A DNA stretch of 64,000 nt from Conchocele bisecta (GCA_029237695.1 CM055266.1:110563370-110627369), one strand, 5' to 3'; positions 34,541 through 45,817 are shown, counted from the stretch's first letter. The notes: generated by a model not told the origin, from the letters alone. A program made the numbers and translations.

Positions 34541-34844
34541 TGTCGCCTGATGATAATCTTTAGAATTTTTGTTTTTAATTTCCGGTCTTTTACAATAACA
34601 TTCATTTTCATATACGTGTTCAATACATATATCTACCCCCAACAACAACAACATATAATTACCGTATATGAATACATGTACATCCACATTGAGAAAAAAG
34701 TTTATACAGAGTTTGCAATATCAAAATAATAGTTTTCTATCATACACAATATTACATGAACGAACAAATCCATTGTTTGCTGAACGCTCACACAGTCTCC
34801 ACTGTTTTATAAATATATGTTTATAGTTTTCAATCAAACAATGT

Positions 34845-35093
34845 TTTAAACCCTTTGAACCCGAAAACCCGCTATAGCGGTTTATGCAAACAGTGCACAT
34901 CCAGATGAGACGGCTCGTAACGAGCCGTCTCATCAGGATCTGCACTGTTTGAAAGTAATTTTCATATTTTTGAGAACAACAAATACCCCATTTTTATAAA
35001 TGGAATAGTCTGAAAATCAATTTGCGATGATTGGATTGATTGTAAAATAAACATATCGCAGCCCATTCAGTTACTTAGGGGTGAAAGGGTTAA
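34845..35093. mobile_element. TTAA-flanked hairpin element, copy 2
   Basis: It begins TTTAAACCCTTTGAACCCG and ends GTGAAAGGGTTAA. The near-perfect core GATGAGACGGCTCGTAACGA GCCGTCTCATC is present. Confidence 0.7.
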
Positions 35094-35221
35094 GCTCATA
35101 TATCAGTTTTTGTTCGCTTTATAATTCTCGATAAAACCATGACGGGCGTTTCACTGATGCGATGGCGAACAGTGCTGATGCTGATCAGACAATACGGATG
35201 CATATGCTGGCCTGGATCTAT

Positions 35222-35516
35222 GTTTGTTTGTTGTTGATGTTTAACGGCTTATCAGCAGCTAAGATCATTTAAGGCTGGGCCAACGGGTCCGATCCCGTAT
35301 TCAACCTGCTGCATTGGAGGGAAAATCTCAAAATCAGAACAGAATATTTACATCGAGAACAAATATATTCAGCACTGAAATTAGAACAACCTGACCTGGT
35401 GGCAGGTCCATACCACACCAAATCACTTGGCCCCTTCCCCTAAAAGTAATAGGATTAGGAATACTCATATTACTCATATAAGGGGTATAACCACATCGCA
35501 TGCTCCCACCTGCCTG
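35222..35516 (+). mobile_element. dispersed GTTTAAC element, truncated
   Basis: GATGTTTAACGGCTTATCAG, CAGCTAAGATCATTTAAGGC, ATATTCAGCACTGAAATTAG AACAACCTGACCTGGTG and CCTAAAAGTAATAGGATTAG match the copies at 42905 and 58155. I take it as a mollusc-type non-autonomous retroelement or MITE; class unsure. Confidence 0.55.
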
Positions 35517-35764
35517 GATATATATGCTGATCGCAACACTCATAAACACCATTTCTCCAGTCACAGTCACATATGTGCGTATGTGCAGCAGAAGTGGTAT
35601 AGTGGAGCATCTCTGAACCGGACACCATTGGCCGTCTTCGCAACCTGTACTCACACTCACAATCCATTACAACTAGGGAAAAGTGTCCCTGGGACGGTAG
35701 GAGTGAGCCTTGTTGAAGTGTGAGTCGAGCACAGTTTTCGTATTCATTACGGTCACTATACCAG

Positions 35765-36067
35765 TGGCCGATTTCACCAACATTGCAAAGTATACTTTTC
35801 TAGCAAAGTATACTTTGAGGGAGTAATCATTTATTTTTCACGAAATTAGTTATTTCATATAAAACTAACGACTGCACATATTTGATGATTACAAGTATGC
35901 AGAATTATTATTCTGAATTTATTACATTATCACAGCCAAAATGGCTGTGATAATGTAATCAATTCAGCATAATAAAAATTAATAAAGTTATCCTTAAATT
36001 GAAAATTTCTCCCTCAAAGTATACTTTGCTAGAAAAGTATACTTTGCAATGTTGGTGAAATAGGCTA
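35765..36067. mobile_element. 300 bp hairpin MITE, family A, copy 4
   Basis: The ends are TGGCCGATTTCACCAACATT and GGTGAAATAGGCTA. It lies in the opposite orientation to copies 1 and 3, judged by the asymmetric arm containing AATCATTTATTTTTC. Confidence 0.85.
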
Positions 36068-36095
36068 CAGAGTGTTCAACTTTAGGCAGAGTTAA

Positions 36096-36345
36096 CTGTA
36101 TCTGTGGCTGTGACTGGAGAAATGAAGTTTATGGGTTTTTGACCAGTGTAGCTCCTGATCAAATAGCACACTCCTCTAGCCGGATAACAACCTATTGTGA
36201 TTTTATTAGAAGCATGTCAGGTGTTTCATTTATGGAATGGTGAACAGTGAAGATCCTGATCAGACTGTGCGGATGCACAGGCTGATCTGGATCTACGCTG
36301 GTCGCAAAACCCATAAGCCCCATTTCTCCAGTCACAGCCACATTT
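36096..36345. repeat. family G repeat
   Basis: GTGGCTGTGACTGGAGAAAT, AGTGTAGCTCCTGATCAAAT, AGATCCTGATCAGACTGTGC and CCCATTTCTCCAGTCACAGC in sequence. The two ends of the block are inverted copies of each other. Confidence 0.6.
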
Positions 36346-36819
36346 GTATATTGGCACTCAATGATATGTTTGAGTTCTTGTAATCATCACTATATTTCGC
36401 ATTAGGCCTAAACAATGTTGTGTTTCCCAAAGACCGCATTTTTTATCACTGACTGTATTTTTTTGTATTGGGAAAAGTATGTTTTTGTTCCAGGATTGTG
36501 ATTCCGGAAAATTTTGCTGGGGATAACTTTATACCTGTCCCTTCTTTATAACATGCCATTTCTGGTGGTACAACAACATCAATAATAACAACTACAACAA
36601 CAACATAATTAACGCTTTATTTTAACACCATGTCGACAGAAAAATGGCAGTACAAAAATAAAAAACAAATATAAAAAACAACAAGAAAAACCGACCGACC
36701 CTAATTCTTATTTTGCCTGTAACGGAGACACGCCTATATTTTAGGCCTTACCCGATTACGTGTGTAACATACCTTTAAGGGTATTAAAATACTTTATTTT
36801 TATTTTTGTTATTTCTCAA
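36346..36819. other. no gene seen; short CAA tract
   Basis: Contains a loose (ACA)n stretch near 36565-36610 and A-rich sequence. No coding signal. Confidence 0.35.
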
Positions 36820-36895
36820 TGAAAATATATGTTGTGACCACTCATTTGAACCGTCTCGACGAGACGGTACGAATGGTGATCACGACATATATGTA
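36820..36895. repeat. GACCACTC hairpin, copy
   Basis: TATGTTGTGACCACTCATTT..CCGTCTCGACGAGACGG..ATGGTGATCACGACATAT, again after TTATTTCTCAATGAAAA. Confidence 0.65.
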
Positions 36896-37194
36896 TGAGC
36901 CCATATAAAGAACATATTTAGGATTTTCCGCAAACAAAATGGCGTACCTTCAGCAATGCCAGCACAAATTACTCATACATATTACATGTAAGGATTTCTG
37001 TGTTTCCTGTTTCCTGTTTCCTGCGATTCTACCGTTGAACGGAAATGGATATTCGCCTCCAAGTGGGAGTTGGGCCATATATGTGGCAGTAATTGGAGAA
37101 ATGTGACAAAAGTAGCTCCTGATGAAATAAGATACTCCTGTAGCCTGCGATCTGTATTGTTTGTTAGAAGCATGACTGGTGTTTCATTGATGGT

Positions 37195-37706
37195 TGAGCC
37201 TTAGACAGCTTTATTGGGGCGAGCTTTTAACGAGCCCCTATAAAGTTGCTGGGGCGAAACCAAATATATTTTATATTCGACAGCACTAAGCATATATTTA
37301 ATTTATACCGCATACTAAACATAACTATTTGAACGTGCGTGACGTCATGTTTTGACGTCATTCCCTCGCCATACGTCACAAATCTAGCGACGTCATCTAA
37401 AGCAAAATGGAGGAGGCCATGCTAGGTAGATTCGGTATTGTATCTGATTAAATCTCCGACTTCTGGCTTTAGACTTCACAGTTGTCATACTAAGCATTAC
37501 AATCATAATGGACATGTCCGTGGCATTGTAAAAATGGACACAATTCAGTTGAATCGACAGCGATTTAGATTTTAAAATTCTCTGCCATCTTGAATGTGCT
37601 GCAATGTCGCGGTATAAAACGAGATCTAGCCGACACGAAAAACAAAACAGAAAATTCATGTCCAAGTCAACAGTATGGAAAATGCATATTTCAGGTTTAT
37701 ATAACA
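37195..37706 (+). repeat. third partial copy of the 5.3-6.0 kb repeat
   Basis: Direct match to about 5295-5700 (landmarks CAGCTTTATTGGGGCGAGC, CATGTTTTGACGTCATTCCC TCGCCATACG, GTATCTGATTAAATCTCCGA). Its last 110 bp match 5905-6010 in inverted orientation. Together with 38830-39430 it forms foldback arms around the TTAA MITE. Confidence 0.7.
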
Positions 37707-37760
37707 TTAACCCTTAGACCACTACACACAACAATTGTCGTCTGCTGTTGCTTTCATATA

Positions 37761-38605
37761 TTCTTACTGTATCTTACTGTATCCAACGTCGGTAGTAAGC
37801 CTTTGACTTCTTAGACGTATCTTGTATTAATTAGCATGTGTATATATGTACTGTGTCGTCGGTGTGACAGGACAAGCCCTGCCAACAGTTGACACAATCG
37901 ATTACTTAGTAACAGTATGTAGCAAATTTAATAACATTTTCCTTCCAGGCTTTGTTCAGTCTATTCTTGAACTGGTTTATTGTTTCCGCGGTAACTACAT
38001 TTTCGGGCAAGTTGTTCCAGTCATTTACTATTCGTTGGCTGAAAGAACTTTTTCTTATGTTTAGACGAAATTGTCTCTTGAATATCTTTTGCTGGTGTCC
38101 CCTTGTTCTTGAATGAATAATTGGAATATTGTTTTCTTTGTATATATGGTCGATGTTGTTGATTATTTTGTAAACTTGTATCATGTCGGCTCTTACTCTT
38201 CGGTATTGGAGTAATAGTAAACCTAGTTCCTTTATTATTTCGCTATACGATTTTTGGCTGATTGATTTCACACTTTTGGTGGCTCTTCTTTGGACATTGT
38301 CAATTTCGATACATTCTTTTTTGTAGACGACAGACCATGCTTGCGATCCGTATTCTGGATGTGGTCTCACTAATGATTTGTAAAGTTGAAGGAACATAGT
38401 TTTGTCCATATATGAAAATGATCGTTGGATGATTCCTAGTACTTTGTTTGCTTTTCTGACACTTGCATTTATATCTTGTGTAAATTTCAGCTGATTGTCA
38501 ATTACTATTCCAAGATCTTTTTCCTCCGTCACCTCACCTAGTGCTACTTTTTTTATCTTGCTCGCTATCGTTCATTGAATATGGGTGGTGTTCATCTTGT
38601 CTCCC
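37761..38605 (-). mobile_element. 5'-truncated LINE insertion
   Basis: About 845 bp on the minus strand: LINE C-terminal coding region, short 3' UTR and a tail with two copies of ATACAGTAAG. TATAT-like sequence lies at both junctions. The element is absent from the equivalent position in the 63765 MITE copy. Confidence 0.75.
37906..38532 (-). pseudogene. LINE reverse transcriptase C-terminal fragment
   Basis: 208 residues open from MTEEKDLGIVIDNQL, through KANKVLGIIQRSF, LYKSLVRPHPEYGSQAWS, IDNVQRRATK, YRRVRADMIQVYKI and WNNLPENVV, to the natural C-terminus. These are the hallmark motifs of the region after the reverse transcriptase in CR1/RTE-like LINEs. Polymerase motifs are absent because the copy is 5'-truncated. 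It is a different lineage from the LINE at 14-19 kb, whose C-terminal domain differs. Confidence 0.8.
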
Positions 38606-39897
38606 TATATTGTCTTATTTCTCAATAAAACATGGTTTGACAGCACTTCAGAATCATTTCCAATGGAAATGATTCTGAAGTGCTGTCAAAGCATGTTGTA
38701 AATTATTCTAAAGTGTTGTCAAAGCATTTTTTTGATGATAAAAATGGACAATAGAAAATAAACAGCGGACGACATCAAAATTAAGACAGCGGTCTAAGGG
38801 TTAATGCTAATAATTACAGTACTGTCTGTCCTTTTATATTTATACCGCAACCATTGATCCATGTAGCATAATAAAGGGGGTTGAATAAATGCTGTTTATA
38901 TTTGAAGTTACTTATACCTGATGTAGACTAATATACATCAAGTGCCGTTTTTGCCTTTATTTGCTCACCTTTGACCCCTAATCGCGGCTTCTGATTGGTC
39001 AGTCTCAACAGAAAATTAAAGATGGGGGTGGGGGGGGTGGGGGAGGATTTTAAAATCGAAATCGCTGTCGATTCAGCTGAATTTTGATTGTAATGCTTAT
39101 TATGACAACTGTGGAGTCTAAAGACAGCCAAATATTGAAGCACATCGTATACAAAATCGGAGATTTGCTCAGATACAATACGGAATCTTCCTATTCGGAA
39201 AGCCATTTTGCTTTGAATGACGACGATTTGTGCCGTATGGCGAGGGAATGACGTCAACACATGACGTCGCGAACGTTCAAACAATTAAATTTAGTATGCG
39301 GTAGAAATTAAATACATGATTACCTCCGTCGAATATAAAATATATTCGGTGGTTTCGCCCAGACAACTGTATAGCGGCTCGCTAAAGCCCGCCCCAATAA
39401 AGCTGTCTAAGGCTCAAGCGAATATATTTTTATATTCGACGGCACTAACCATGTATTTACTATATATATTATAAATATTTTAGTAATATACTATTTCATT
39501 TTGTTGTTGTCAAAAGTGCTAGTTTAAACTAGACATTATGTTTGTAAAACATGGATATGCCCCCATGGCATACTGGAGTCTAACTAGAGGTTGTGTGTAA
39601 AATAGAAAACAATAAATTTACACCAATTTTAAAGTCATTTGAGAAAGTCTTACAACAAACATTTTGCCGTAAGTAAATGGTCAAGTATTTCAGTACCATT
39701 CGCAGGTCACAACGGTCAATGTCATGTCATTGGTGATGCGACTGAGAAATATTTAATCAATCCTTCAAATAGTATTGAAGATATTACATGACGGATAAAC
39801 TGGACGGACGTACGAACGTACGGAACCTCAAGAGCAACGCAATATGCCCACCCCCATGCTATCGCAAAGGGGGAACAATAACGGTTAAATATAATTA

Positions 39898-40160
39898 TTT
39901 ATCCCATCAACACAGTGCGTATACGGTGCCGTGAAACATTTTTGATATCCTGTCAATACGACCTAATCACTGCGTATGAATATGTGCGGTGGCTGTGGTT
40001 ATTTTTATTGCATTTTAAAGCTATTTGTAGGTGTTGACGGGATAAAATAGAATAGTAGGTTAGTGCCGTGAATGGGAAAACAATATCTGGCGCGGCACGG
40101 AAACCATAGCCCTAAGCCTTGCCAGATATTTTTCCCATTCACGGCACTCTGCCTATACTA
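39898..40160. mobile_element. composite H+F element, copy 2
   Basis: TTTATCCCATCAACACAG to TGTTGACGGGATAAA (H) is followed directly by AGTAGGTTAGTGCCGTGAAT .. ATTCACGGCACT (F). The left arm of the inverted duplication lacks it. Confidence 0.65.
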
Positions 40161-40271
40161 TTCTCTATATATTTATTTTGAAAAGTGACTTCACATGTAC
40201 ATTAGTATAGTGCAGTACATGTATACATACAAATCATAAATCAAATTCAGGTTAAACTGGCAACAAGCTAT

Positions 40272-40426
40272 GTAGAGCCGACTATCGTTCACGTGTATGA
40301 TTCAGCCTGGAAAAATAACTTAGCCATTTCTGAAACCAATGGCTTCAGAAATGTCTAAAATATTTTCCCCGGCTTAATTATATACACGTGAACGATAGTC
40401 GTCGATGAACAATAGTCGGCTCTACA
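40272..40426. mobile_element. TGTAGAGCC-ended hairpin element with visible empty site
   Basis: The ends TGTAGAGCCGACTATCG and CGGCTCTACA are inverted. TAGCTT-type sequence flanks both sides, and the matching place in the left arm of the duplication (near 4710, GATAGCTTGTTTGC) has a single copy. This supports a 6-bp target duplication. Confidence 0.7.
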
Positions 40427-40639
40427 AAGCTATCTCATAAATTATCATAAAACGTTCAATTGATAAACAAGCAATGTGTATACATGTAATTAGAAGTAAG
40501 TTTTTGATCCTAGAATTTGACCAAATTAGCAAATAGTAACGGACTTAAATTTCATTGAACTCAGGCAAAGAAAAACAGAATGGAACGGAAATATTTATAA
40601 ACTATTCATTTACCGCCAATATCTCAGTTTGGATTCAAA

Positions 40640-40886
40640 TGAATGTACAGTTGAACCTGTCTAAACCGGACACGCTGGGGACTCCATTGTGTATAATTTA
40701 GATGGGATTCACGGTAATTTATTTCATTTTCGAGTCTGTTCATGATTGGAAACGACATGGAGTGCTTCTTTACAGTGGAACCTCTCTAAACCGGACAAGA
40801 CAATGAAATAAATTACCGTCAAGCCCATCTAAATTAAACACAATGGATTCCCCAGGGTGTCCGGTTTAGAGAGGTTCCACTGTACG
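40640..40886. mobile_element. nested pogo-like termini, inverted-arm copy
   Basis: Counterpart of 4261-4500: GTACAGTTGAACCTGTC, CTTTACAGTGGAACCTCTC and GAGAGGTTCCACTGTA mark the termini. Confidence 0.65.
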
Positions 40887-41222
40887 TGAATACAATAAGT
40901 TAATTACATAGAAATAAATGACATACCCCGTCTGGACGCCGATACACTTCCTTCTGTCGTTGAGAAAGCTAGAGAGCAAGATAGTGGCTGGTAATTGCTG
41001 ACGTCTAAGAGTGATAATAGAATGCGAAATAAATAGCGGCTGCCATGGAAATCTAACCGCTAGCGTTATTCGCGGAGAAAACGGGCAACTCGGCAGTCGA
41101 TGTGGGAAACCTTAGCCCAGTGCGATTGTTCTTGAAGTTCGGACTCTGTTGAGAATGTATGGGAAATATTCAACCATTTCGCCATTTAGTATCTGGAAAA
41201 TATTCGTTCATGTTGTGTCTTG

Positions 41223-41520
41223 TAGCCTATTTCACCAACATTGCAAAGTATACTTTTCTAGCAAAGTATACTTTGAGGGAGTAATCATTTATTTTTCCGG
41301 AAATGAATTATTTTATATATAACTAACGACTGCATATATTTGATCATTTTGATGATTAAAAGTATGCAGAATCATTATACTGAATGTATTACATTATCAC
41401 AGCCAAAATGGCTGTGATAATGTAATAAATTTAGTATAATAAAAATTAATAAATTTAATTTTTCCCTCAAAATATACTTTGCTAGAAAAGTATACTTTGC
41501 AATGTTGGTGAAATATGTTA
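41223..41520. mobile_element. 300 bp hairpin MITE, family A, copy 5
   Basis: Left end TAGCCTATTTCACCAACATT; right end TTGGTGAAATATGTTA carries the same unusual terminus as copy 2, in inverted orientation, as expected from duplication. Confidence 0.85.
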
Positions 41521-41659
41521 TTGGACTATTTCATTAATCCGAATAGAGGTACACGTAGTTGTGGAATAGGTCAGAAACGATAATTAAACGGCGCATATCC
41601 TGATCAGTCGGCTCGTTACTAGACTGTTTGCAAAATATTTCCAAACGCCATGCACGTTG

Positions 41660-41830
41660 ACATATCATCTCGTTCCCGCGACATAGCATCTCGTTCCGAC
41701 ATAGCAACCCATTGACACGGGATAACATCTCGTTCCTACAAGCTGTCTCGTGCCCACCACACAGTCAGCCAATCAAATGGTTGGAACGAGATGTTATGTC
41801 ATTGGAACGACATGCCATGTCGTGGTAAAG
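41660..41830. repeat. CTCGTTCC-type short repeats
   Basis: TATCATCTCGTTCCCGCGAC, ATAGCATCTCGTTCC and ATAACATCTCGTTCC are followed by inverted forms (GGAACGAGATGTTATGTC). Similar in style to the 21-bp repeat at 26815. Confidence 0.55.
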
Positions 41831-42044
41831 AGATAGAACAAATAGTAAATATGTCCCTTTCAAGCTGCCGTATGTTGAGATCAGTGAAGTGCGATTAGTA
41901 TAGTGGCATAATTATGTCATTATCAGGTATGGTTTCATGTTTTCACGAATGGCTGGCGGAAGAAATATCAGACTACATCACCACCTGCGTCAATCTAGCC
42001 CAGATGTGAATTTTCTGAACATCTATTGTCAATATCGACTCGCA

Positions 42045-42125
42045 ATCAAGCAGTTTAATCGGCTGTGCCTGAGCTCTAGCACAGCTCAGGCTCAGCCAAT
42101 CAAGGTGCTTGCTCTCAAGCACAAT
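42045..42125. repeat. hairpin around GCCTGAGCT
   Basis: GTGCCTGAGCTCTAGCACAG CTCAGGC with outer AAGCA..TGCTT arms. A relative lies at 22515-22590 (TTGGCTGAGCCTGAGACG). Confidence 0.5.
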
Positions 42126-42151
42126 ATTCGAATATGTTGTAATAAAGAAAT

Positions 42152-42358
42152 TACAATGAAACCTCGCTAAGCCGGACACCCCGGTGTCCGGTTTAGCGGG
42201 ATATCACTGTAAATCAGGTATTTGATTATTCCCAGCCATAGTTTAGTGGTATGCGATCACGAACAGGCATTATCACCCGTAATAAATAACCAAGAAACCC
42301 ATCAAAGTTATGATCACATTATTGTTCTTGTTGTCCAGTTTAGAGAGGTTCCAATGTA
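42152..42358. mobile_element. pogo-like palindrome plus outer terminus
   Basis: TACAATGAAACCTCGCTAAG to ATATCACTGTA forms the palindrome. A further terminus, AGAGAGGTTCCAATGTA, closes the element at 42358. Confidence 0.6.
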
Positions 42359-42372
42359 ACAAACACATATAA

Positions 42373-42698
42373 TTCTAGCACAAAAATATTTACACAATTC
42401 CCTAACATTTGATTGGCCCGTAGCAAGTCTCTGTCCAAAATGTATATCCCAGTAAACTCCCACGCCGAATTACTTTCCGCAACCGTGAGGCACAGTTAAA
42501 ATAATTCTTAAGAAAACTGAAAATAAACACATTTTCTTGATGAATTTATTTCAAATGCTGGAATTATAAGGAATGAATGGCCTTTTTTTGTGGAATTTAT
42601 CGGGGATATAAACTTGGAAAAGTCGCGGGAATACTGGACGAGGCCTTAACAAATTACAATTTTCGATAAATTCCACAAAAAGGCCATTCATTCCTATA
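42373..42698. mobile_element. hairpin MITE, family E, copy 4
   Basis: The body ACACAATTCCCTAACATTTG leads to the hairpin GGAATGAATGGCC..TACTGGACGAGGCC. The returning arm is partly deleted (AACAAATTACAATTTTCG) before GGCCATTCATTCC. Confidence 0.65.
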
Positions 42699-42904
42699 GT
42701 ATTGGCAAGATTAGCGCAGACGTTAGTGTATGTAATAGCGTTTTTTTTATGCGTTTTATGTCTTCAAATTATAGCTGGTGAGCTGAGAATATGGTAATGA
42801 CAGCGATAGACAATTAAAGGGCGCAGCACATTGTGGCGACAGAACTCGTTAATTTGCCAATACGTGACGTGACACACTGGTAGGTTTACTGGCGGTCATT
42901 GATT

Positions 42905-43349
42905 TTGTTTGTTTTTTTATTTGGGTTTAACTGCCTATCAACAGCTAAGGTCATTTAAGGCCGGGTCAATGGGTTTAGTACTAAATCCCATATATTACCT
43001 GTACAAGTACATGTACATGTTCAAGTACATGTACAAATGGGGGGAAAATCACAAAATCAGAACTGAATATTTACAATAACAAAACTATATATTCAGCCCT
43101 GAAATCAGAATAATCTTGATCTGATGCCATGTCCTCGCCACACCAGAATCACTTGGCCCCTCCCAAAAGCAGTAGGACCATTACTAATCTTACTACTTTT
43201 ATAATGGGCAATAACCCAATTCAACTCCCAGGTAACTAAAGAGCCAAAGATAAAAACGTACCTGAGGGCCAAACCAGGCAAATCGGGATTCCTATAAGGA
43301 GGAACCCATACCGTTAATTTACGCCGTCTCATTCGCCCGACCACCACCC
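42905..43349 (+). mobile_element. dispersed GTTTAAC element, copy 2
   Basis: GGGTTTAACTGCCTATCAAC, CTAAGGTCATTTAAGGCCGG, TATATTCAGCCCTGAAATCA, CCTCGCCACACCAGAATCAC and TAGGACCATTACTAATCTTA. It continues to GGCAAATCGGGATTCC, matching GGCCAAATCCGGTATAG in the 58155 copy. Confidence 0.6.
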
Positions 43350-43464
43350 ACTGGCGGTCATTGAAGAAACCAGCATAGAAAACACATAAAGAATGTCATT
43401 AGCATGTATATATTAAATTGTCATGAAAATAGATAGAAACTTATACTTCCCATTCAGCTAGATG

Positions 43465-43650
43465 TAAGATACTGGAAACACATTTTCGTTTAGTAACCGA
43501 TGCAAGAAATGTGTGACGGTTACTAAGCGAAAAATGCGTTTATGCGATAGCTCTGAAGTAGAGCTGAGTGGTATCTCGTCAGGAAGCCGGTGCATTTTTC
43601 GACATGAAACATTTACGCTTGCGCGGAGTGCAGTAGTGCAACAATGATAT
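43465..43650. repeat. TAGTAACCG hairpin repeat, copy 2
   Basis: Matches 32325-32515: TTTAGTAACCG..CGGTTACTAA, then GTAGAGCTGAGTGGTAT and CGTCAGGAAGCCGGTGC. Confidence 0.55.
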
Positions 43651-43771
43651 TGCGATGTGTATAATGATACTGGACATGCTTCCGAAACAACACAGCCAGG
43701 GGCTGGACTCAAACAGATAGGATGTTCCCTGTCAGATGGTTAACATTTACTCTGATTCCAAAACCGTTAAC

Positions 43772-44021
43772 TTAACCCTTTCAACCCTAAGGAACTTGAA
43801 TGGACTGTGATATGTTAATTTTGCAACCAATCCAATCATCGCAAAATGATTTTCAGACTATTCCATTTATAAAAAGGGGGTCTTTTTTTTGTTCACAAAA
43901 ATAAGAAAATTACTTTCAAACAGTGCAGATCCGGATGAGACGGCTCGTTACGAGCCGGCTCATTTGGATCTGCACTGTTTGCATAAACCGATATAGCGGC
44001 CTTTCGGGTTCAAAGGGTTAA
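43772..44021. mobile_element. TTAA-flanked hairpin element, copy 3
   Basis: TTAACCCTTTCAACCCTAAG at the left, CGGGTTCAAAGGGTTAA at the right. The core is GATGAGACGGCTCGTTACGA GCCGGCTCAT. Clean TTAA on both sides. Confidence 0.75.
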
Positions 44022-44095
44022 CTTGCTAGGTCATTTATTCCACCTTGACTTTGGCATGTCAGCAGTGTGGGCGAGAATGATAATTGAGACACGCC

Positions 44096-44342
44096 ATGGG
44101 GTTTTGTACTTTCGGAACATCTATGTAATTTCATGAAATACGTTTACAAAATTTACAATATTTTTCATAAATTAAGGGAAAAGTTGACAGAATGTTCAGA
44201 GTACTTGCGGAATATTATTCCGCACGTACTCTGAAATTTTTGTCAACCTTTGACGGCAGTCACGGAAAATATTGTAAATTTCGTAAACGTATTTCATGAA
44301 ATTACGCTGATGTCCGAAGGTACAAAATCAAATGGCGTGTCT
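44096..44342. mobile_element. GAGACACG-ended MITE, family D, copy 2
   Basis: GAGACACGCCATGGGGTTTT faces ATCAAATGGCGTGTCT. Central hairpin CAGAGTACTTGCGGAAT..ATTCCGCACGTACTCTG. Confidence 0.7.
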
Positions 44343-44486
44343 GATATACGGATGATGATTATTCAGCATTATATAGTTTTAGGTCAATCCGACTTATGGT
44401 TGGATAGGTATTCGAAATTAACGCAAGCACACCCTGGCGTCATTGTGACCATCACATCCCACTCGCTGTACCTGTATTCGACCAAA

Positions 44487-44962
44487 CATTACTGTCTGTT
44501 CCACGTTTTGCTGCCGACGAACTTTTGGCTATTAAACACATTAAATCTAAAAAATATTTAAAAGTAAGTACTTTTTTATCAATAACAAAAAAAGTCACCT
44601 TCCACAAAACAATGAAATTCCATCAAATATTTTATTAAGAAAAAAAAAATTTCCTGTGGGAATTTAACATGGGGAGTCAATTTCCAAAACTTTTCGTTTT
44701 TTGATCCTGAAATTGACTCCGAAACCTTGATAGCTTGAAAATGATGTAACTAAGAGTTAGATTTTGAAAATCAGAAATAAAAAAATATTTAAAAAAAATC
44801 TATGTTTAGCCCCCACGTTAAATTACCATAGGAAAATCGTTTTTGGGGAGGGTGACTTATTTGTTATTGATAAAAAAGTACTTACTTTTACATATTTTTT
44901 AGATTTAATGTGTTTAATAGCCAAAACTTCGTCGGCAGCAAAACGTGGAACAGACAGTAGTG
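44487..44962. mobile_element. GTTCCACG-variant MITE, copy 2
   Basis: CATTACTGTCTGTTCCACG and CGTGGAACAGACAGTAGTG, with inner GCTGCCGACGAACTTTTGG against CCAAAACTTCGTCGGCAGC. Long, well-kept arms. Confidence 0.75.
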
Positions 44963-45318
44963 AGTCGTACAGTAGTCTGAGGTTTTGATCCGAGATTACT
45001 CATGGTGTTTTGGTTTGACACATGTTTGCGCTACAGAAAACCAGTTGAGCAAATAACCAGTTTCTGTGCGTTTCACGTTTTATATTCACTGCGCATGCTC
45101 GGTGATACAAGAAGAATTCCGCCACGGAAGCGGTGTCGCGCTTGCCGAGGCATTTGTCGGTATAAATGACAGCCGATAATAAGTTGCTGGAGGTCAATCG
45201 ACGAGTCCAAAAATAGGTACATCAGGTGTATTATCATAGCATAGCCTCGTTTTCGTATATAATAAATACATGATGGAGTGCACGTGCATGCATGCAATAA
45301 TAACAACTAGACATGTAA

Positions 45319-45718
45319 CAAGGTGCATGATCACGTGGTTACAACAACAACAATGCCGCCCACTCCAAAGTATTATTTGATATTTTACTTAATATGCAAC
45401 GGAATTTGATGAAATATGGCGCAGCAAACGCGTCTTCATGAGCTGCATTTGGTGGTCTAGGGAGTTTGGCACAGACTTCTTTCGTTTTTGCGAAGAATCT
45501 ATTTCCGTGTCGGAGACCTCCAACACGGAAATCGATTCTTCGCAAAAATGACAGAAGTTTGGGCGAAAATACAGAGACCACAAAATGCAGCTTAACAAGA
45601 CGCGTTTGATGCGCCATATTTCATTAAAATCCGTTACGTAATAAGGACACTATAACATAATACGTACTTTGAATCGGTACGTGTTGTTGTTAAAAGTACC
45701 ACGTGATCATGCACCTTG
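45319..45718. mobile_element. CAAGGTG hairpin MITE, family C, copy 2
   Basis: CAAGGTGCATGATCACGTGG to CCACGTGATCATGCACCTTG. The flanks (TGTAA / TCAGT) do not match, unlike the other four copies. Confidence 0.8.
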
Positions 45719-45817
45719 TCAGTGGTATCAAAACGGTAGAATATCAACAATTTTGCAGATATTGTTTTAATTCAATCTAGACGAGAGTTCGAACCCCACA
45801 AAACACATTAATTTTTT

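Larger units (their letters stand above)
37707..38804. mobile_element. TTAA-flanked MITE (family TTAA-3) carrying a LINE insertion
   Basis: TTAA at both edges. The ends are CCCTTAGACCACTACACACA and CAGCGGTCTAAGGG. The inner hairpin ACTTCAGAATCATTTCC..GGAAATGATTCTGAAGT is at 38640-38685. The copy at 63765 has the same sequence without the LINE, so the insertion point is visible. Confidence 0.75.
38830..41665 (-). repeat. right arm of the 2.4 kb inverted duplication
   Basis: Reverse-complement counterpart of 3460-5875. Extra material here is the H+F element (about 39898-40160) with adjoining sequence, and a hairpin element at 40266-40432. The outer edge near 41665 coincides with CGTTCCCGCGACATAGCATC repeats not present at the left arm. 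Confidence 0.8.

Noticed and set aside
43105..43347. 80-residue minus-strand frame as a gene
   Set aside because: It lies wholly inside the dispersed GTTTAAC element, and related frames appear in its other copies.
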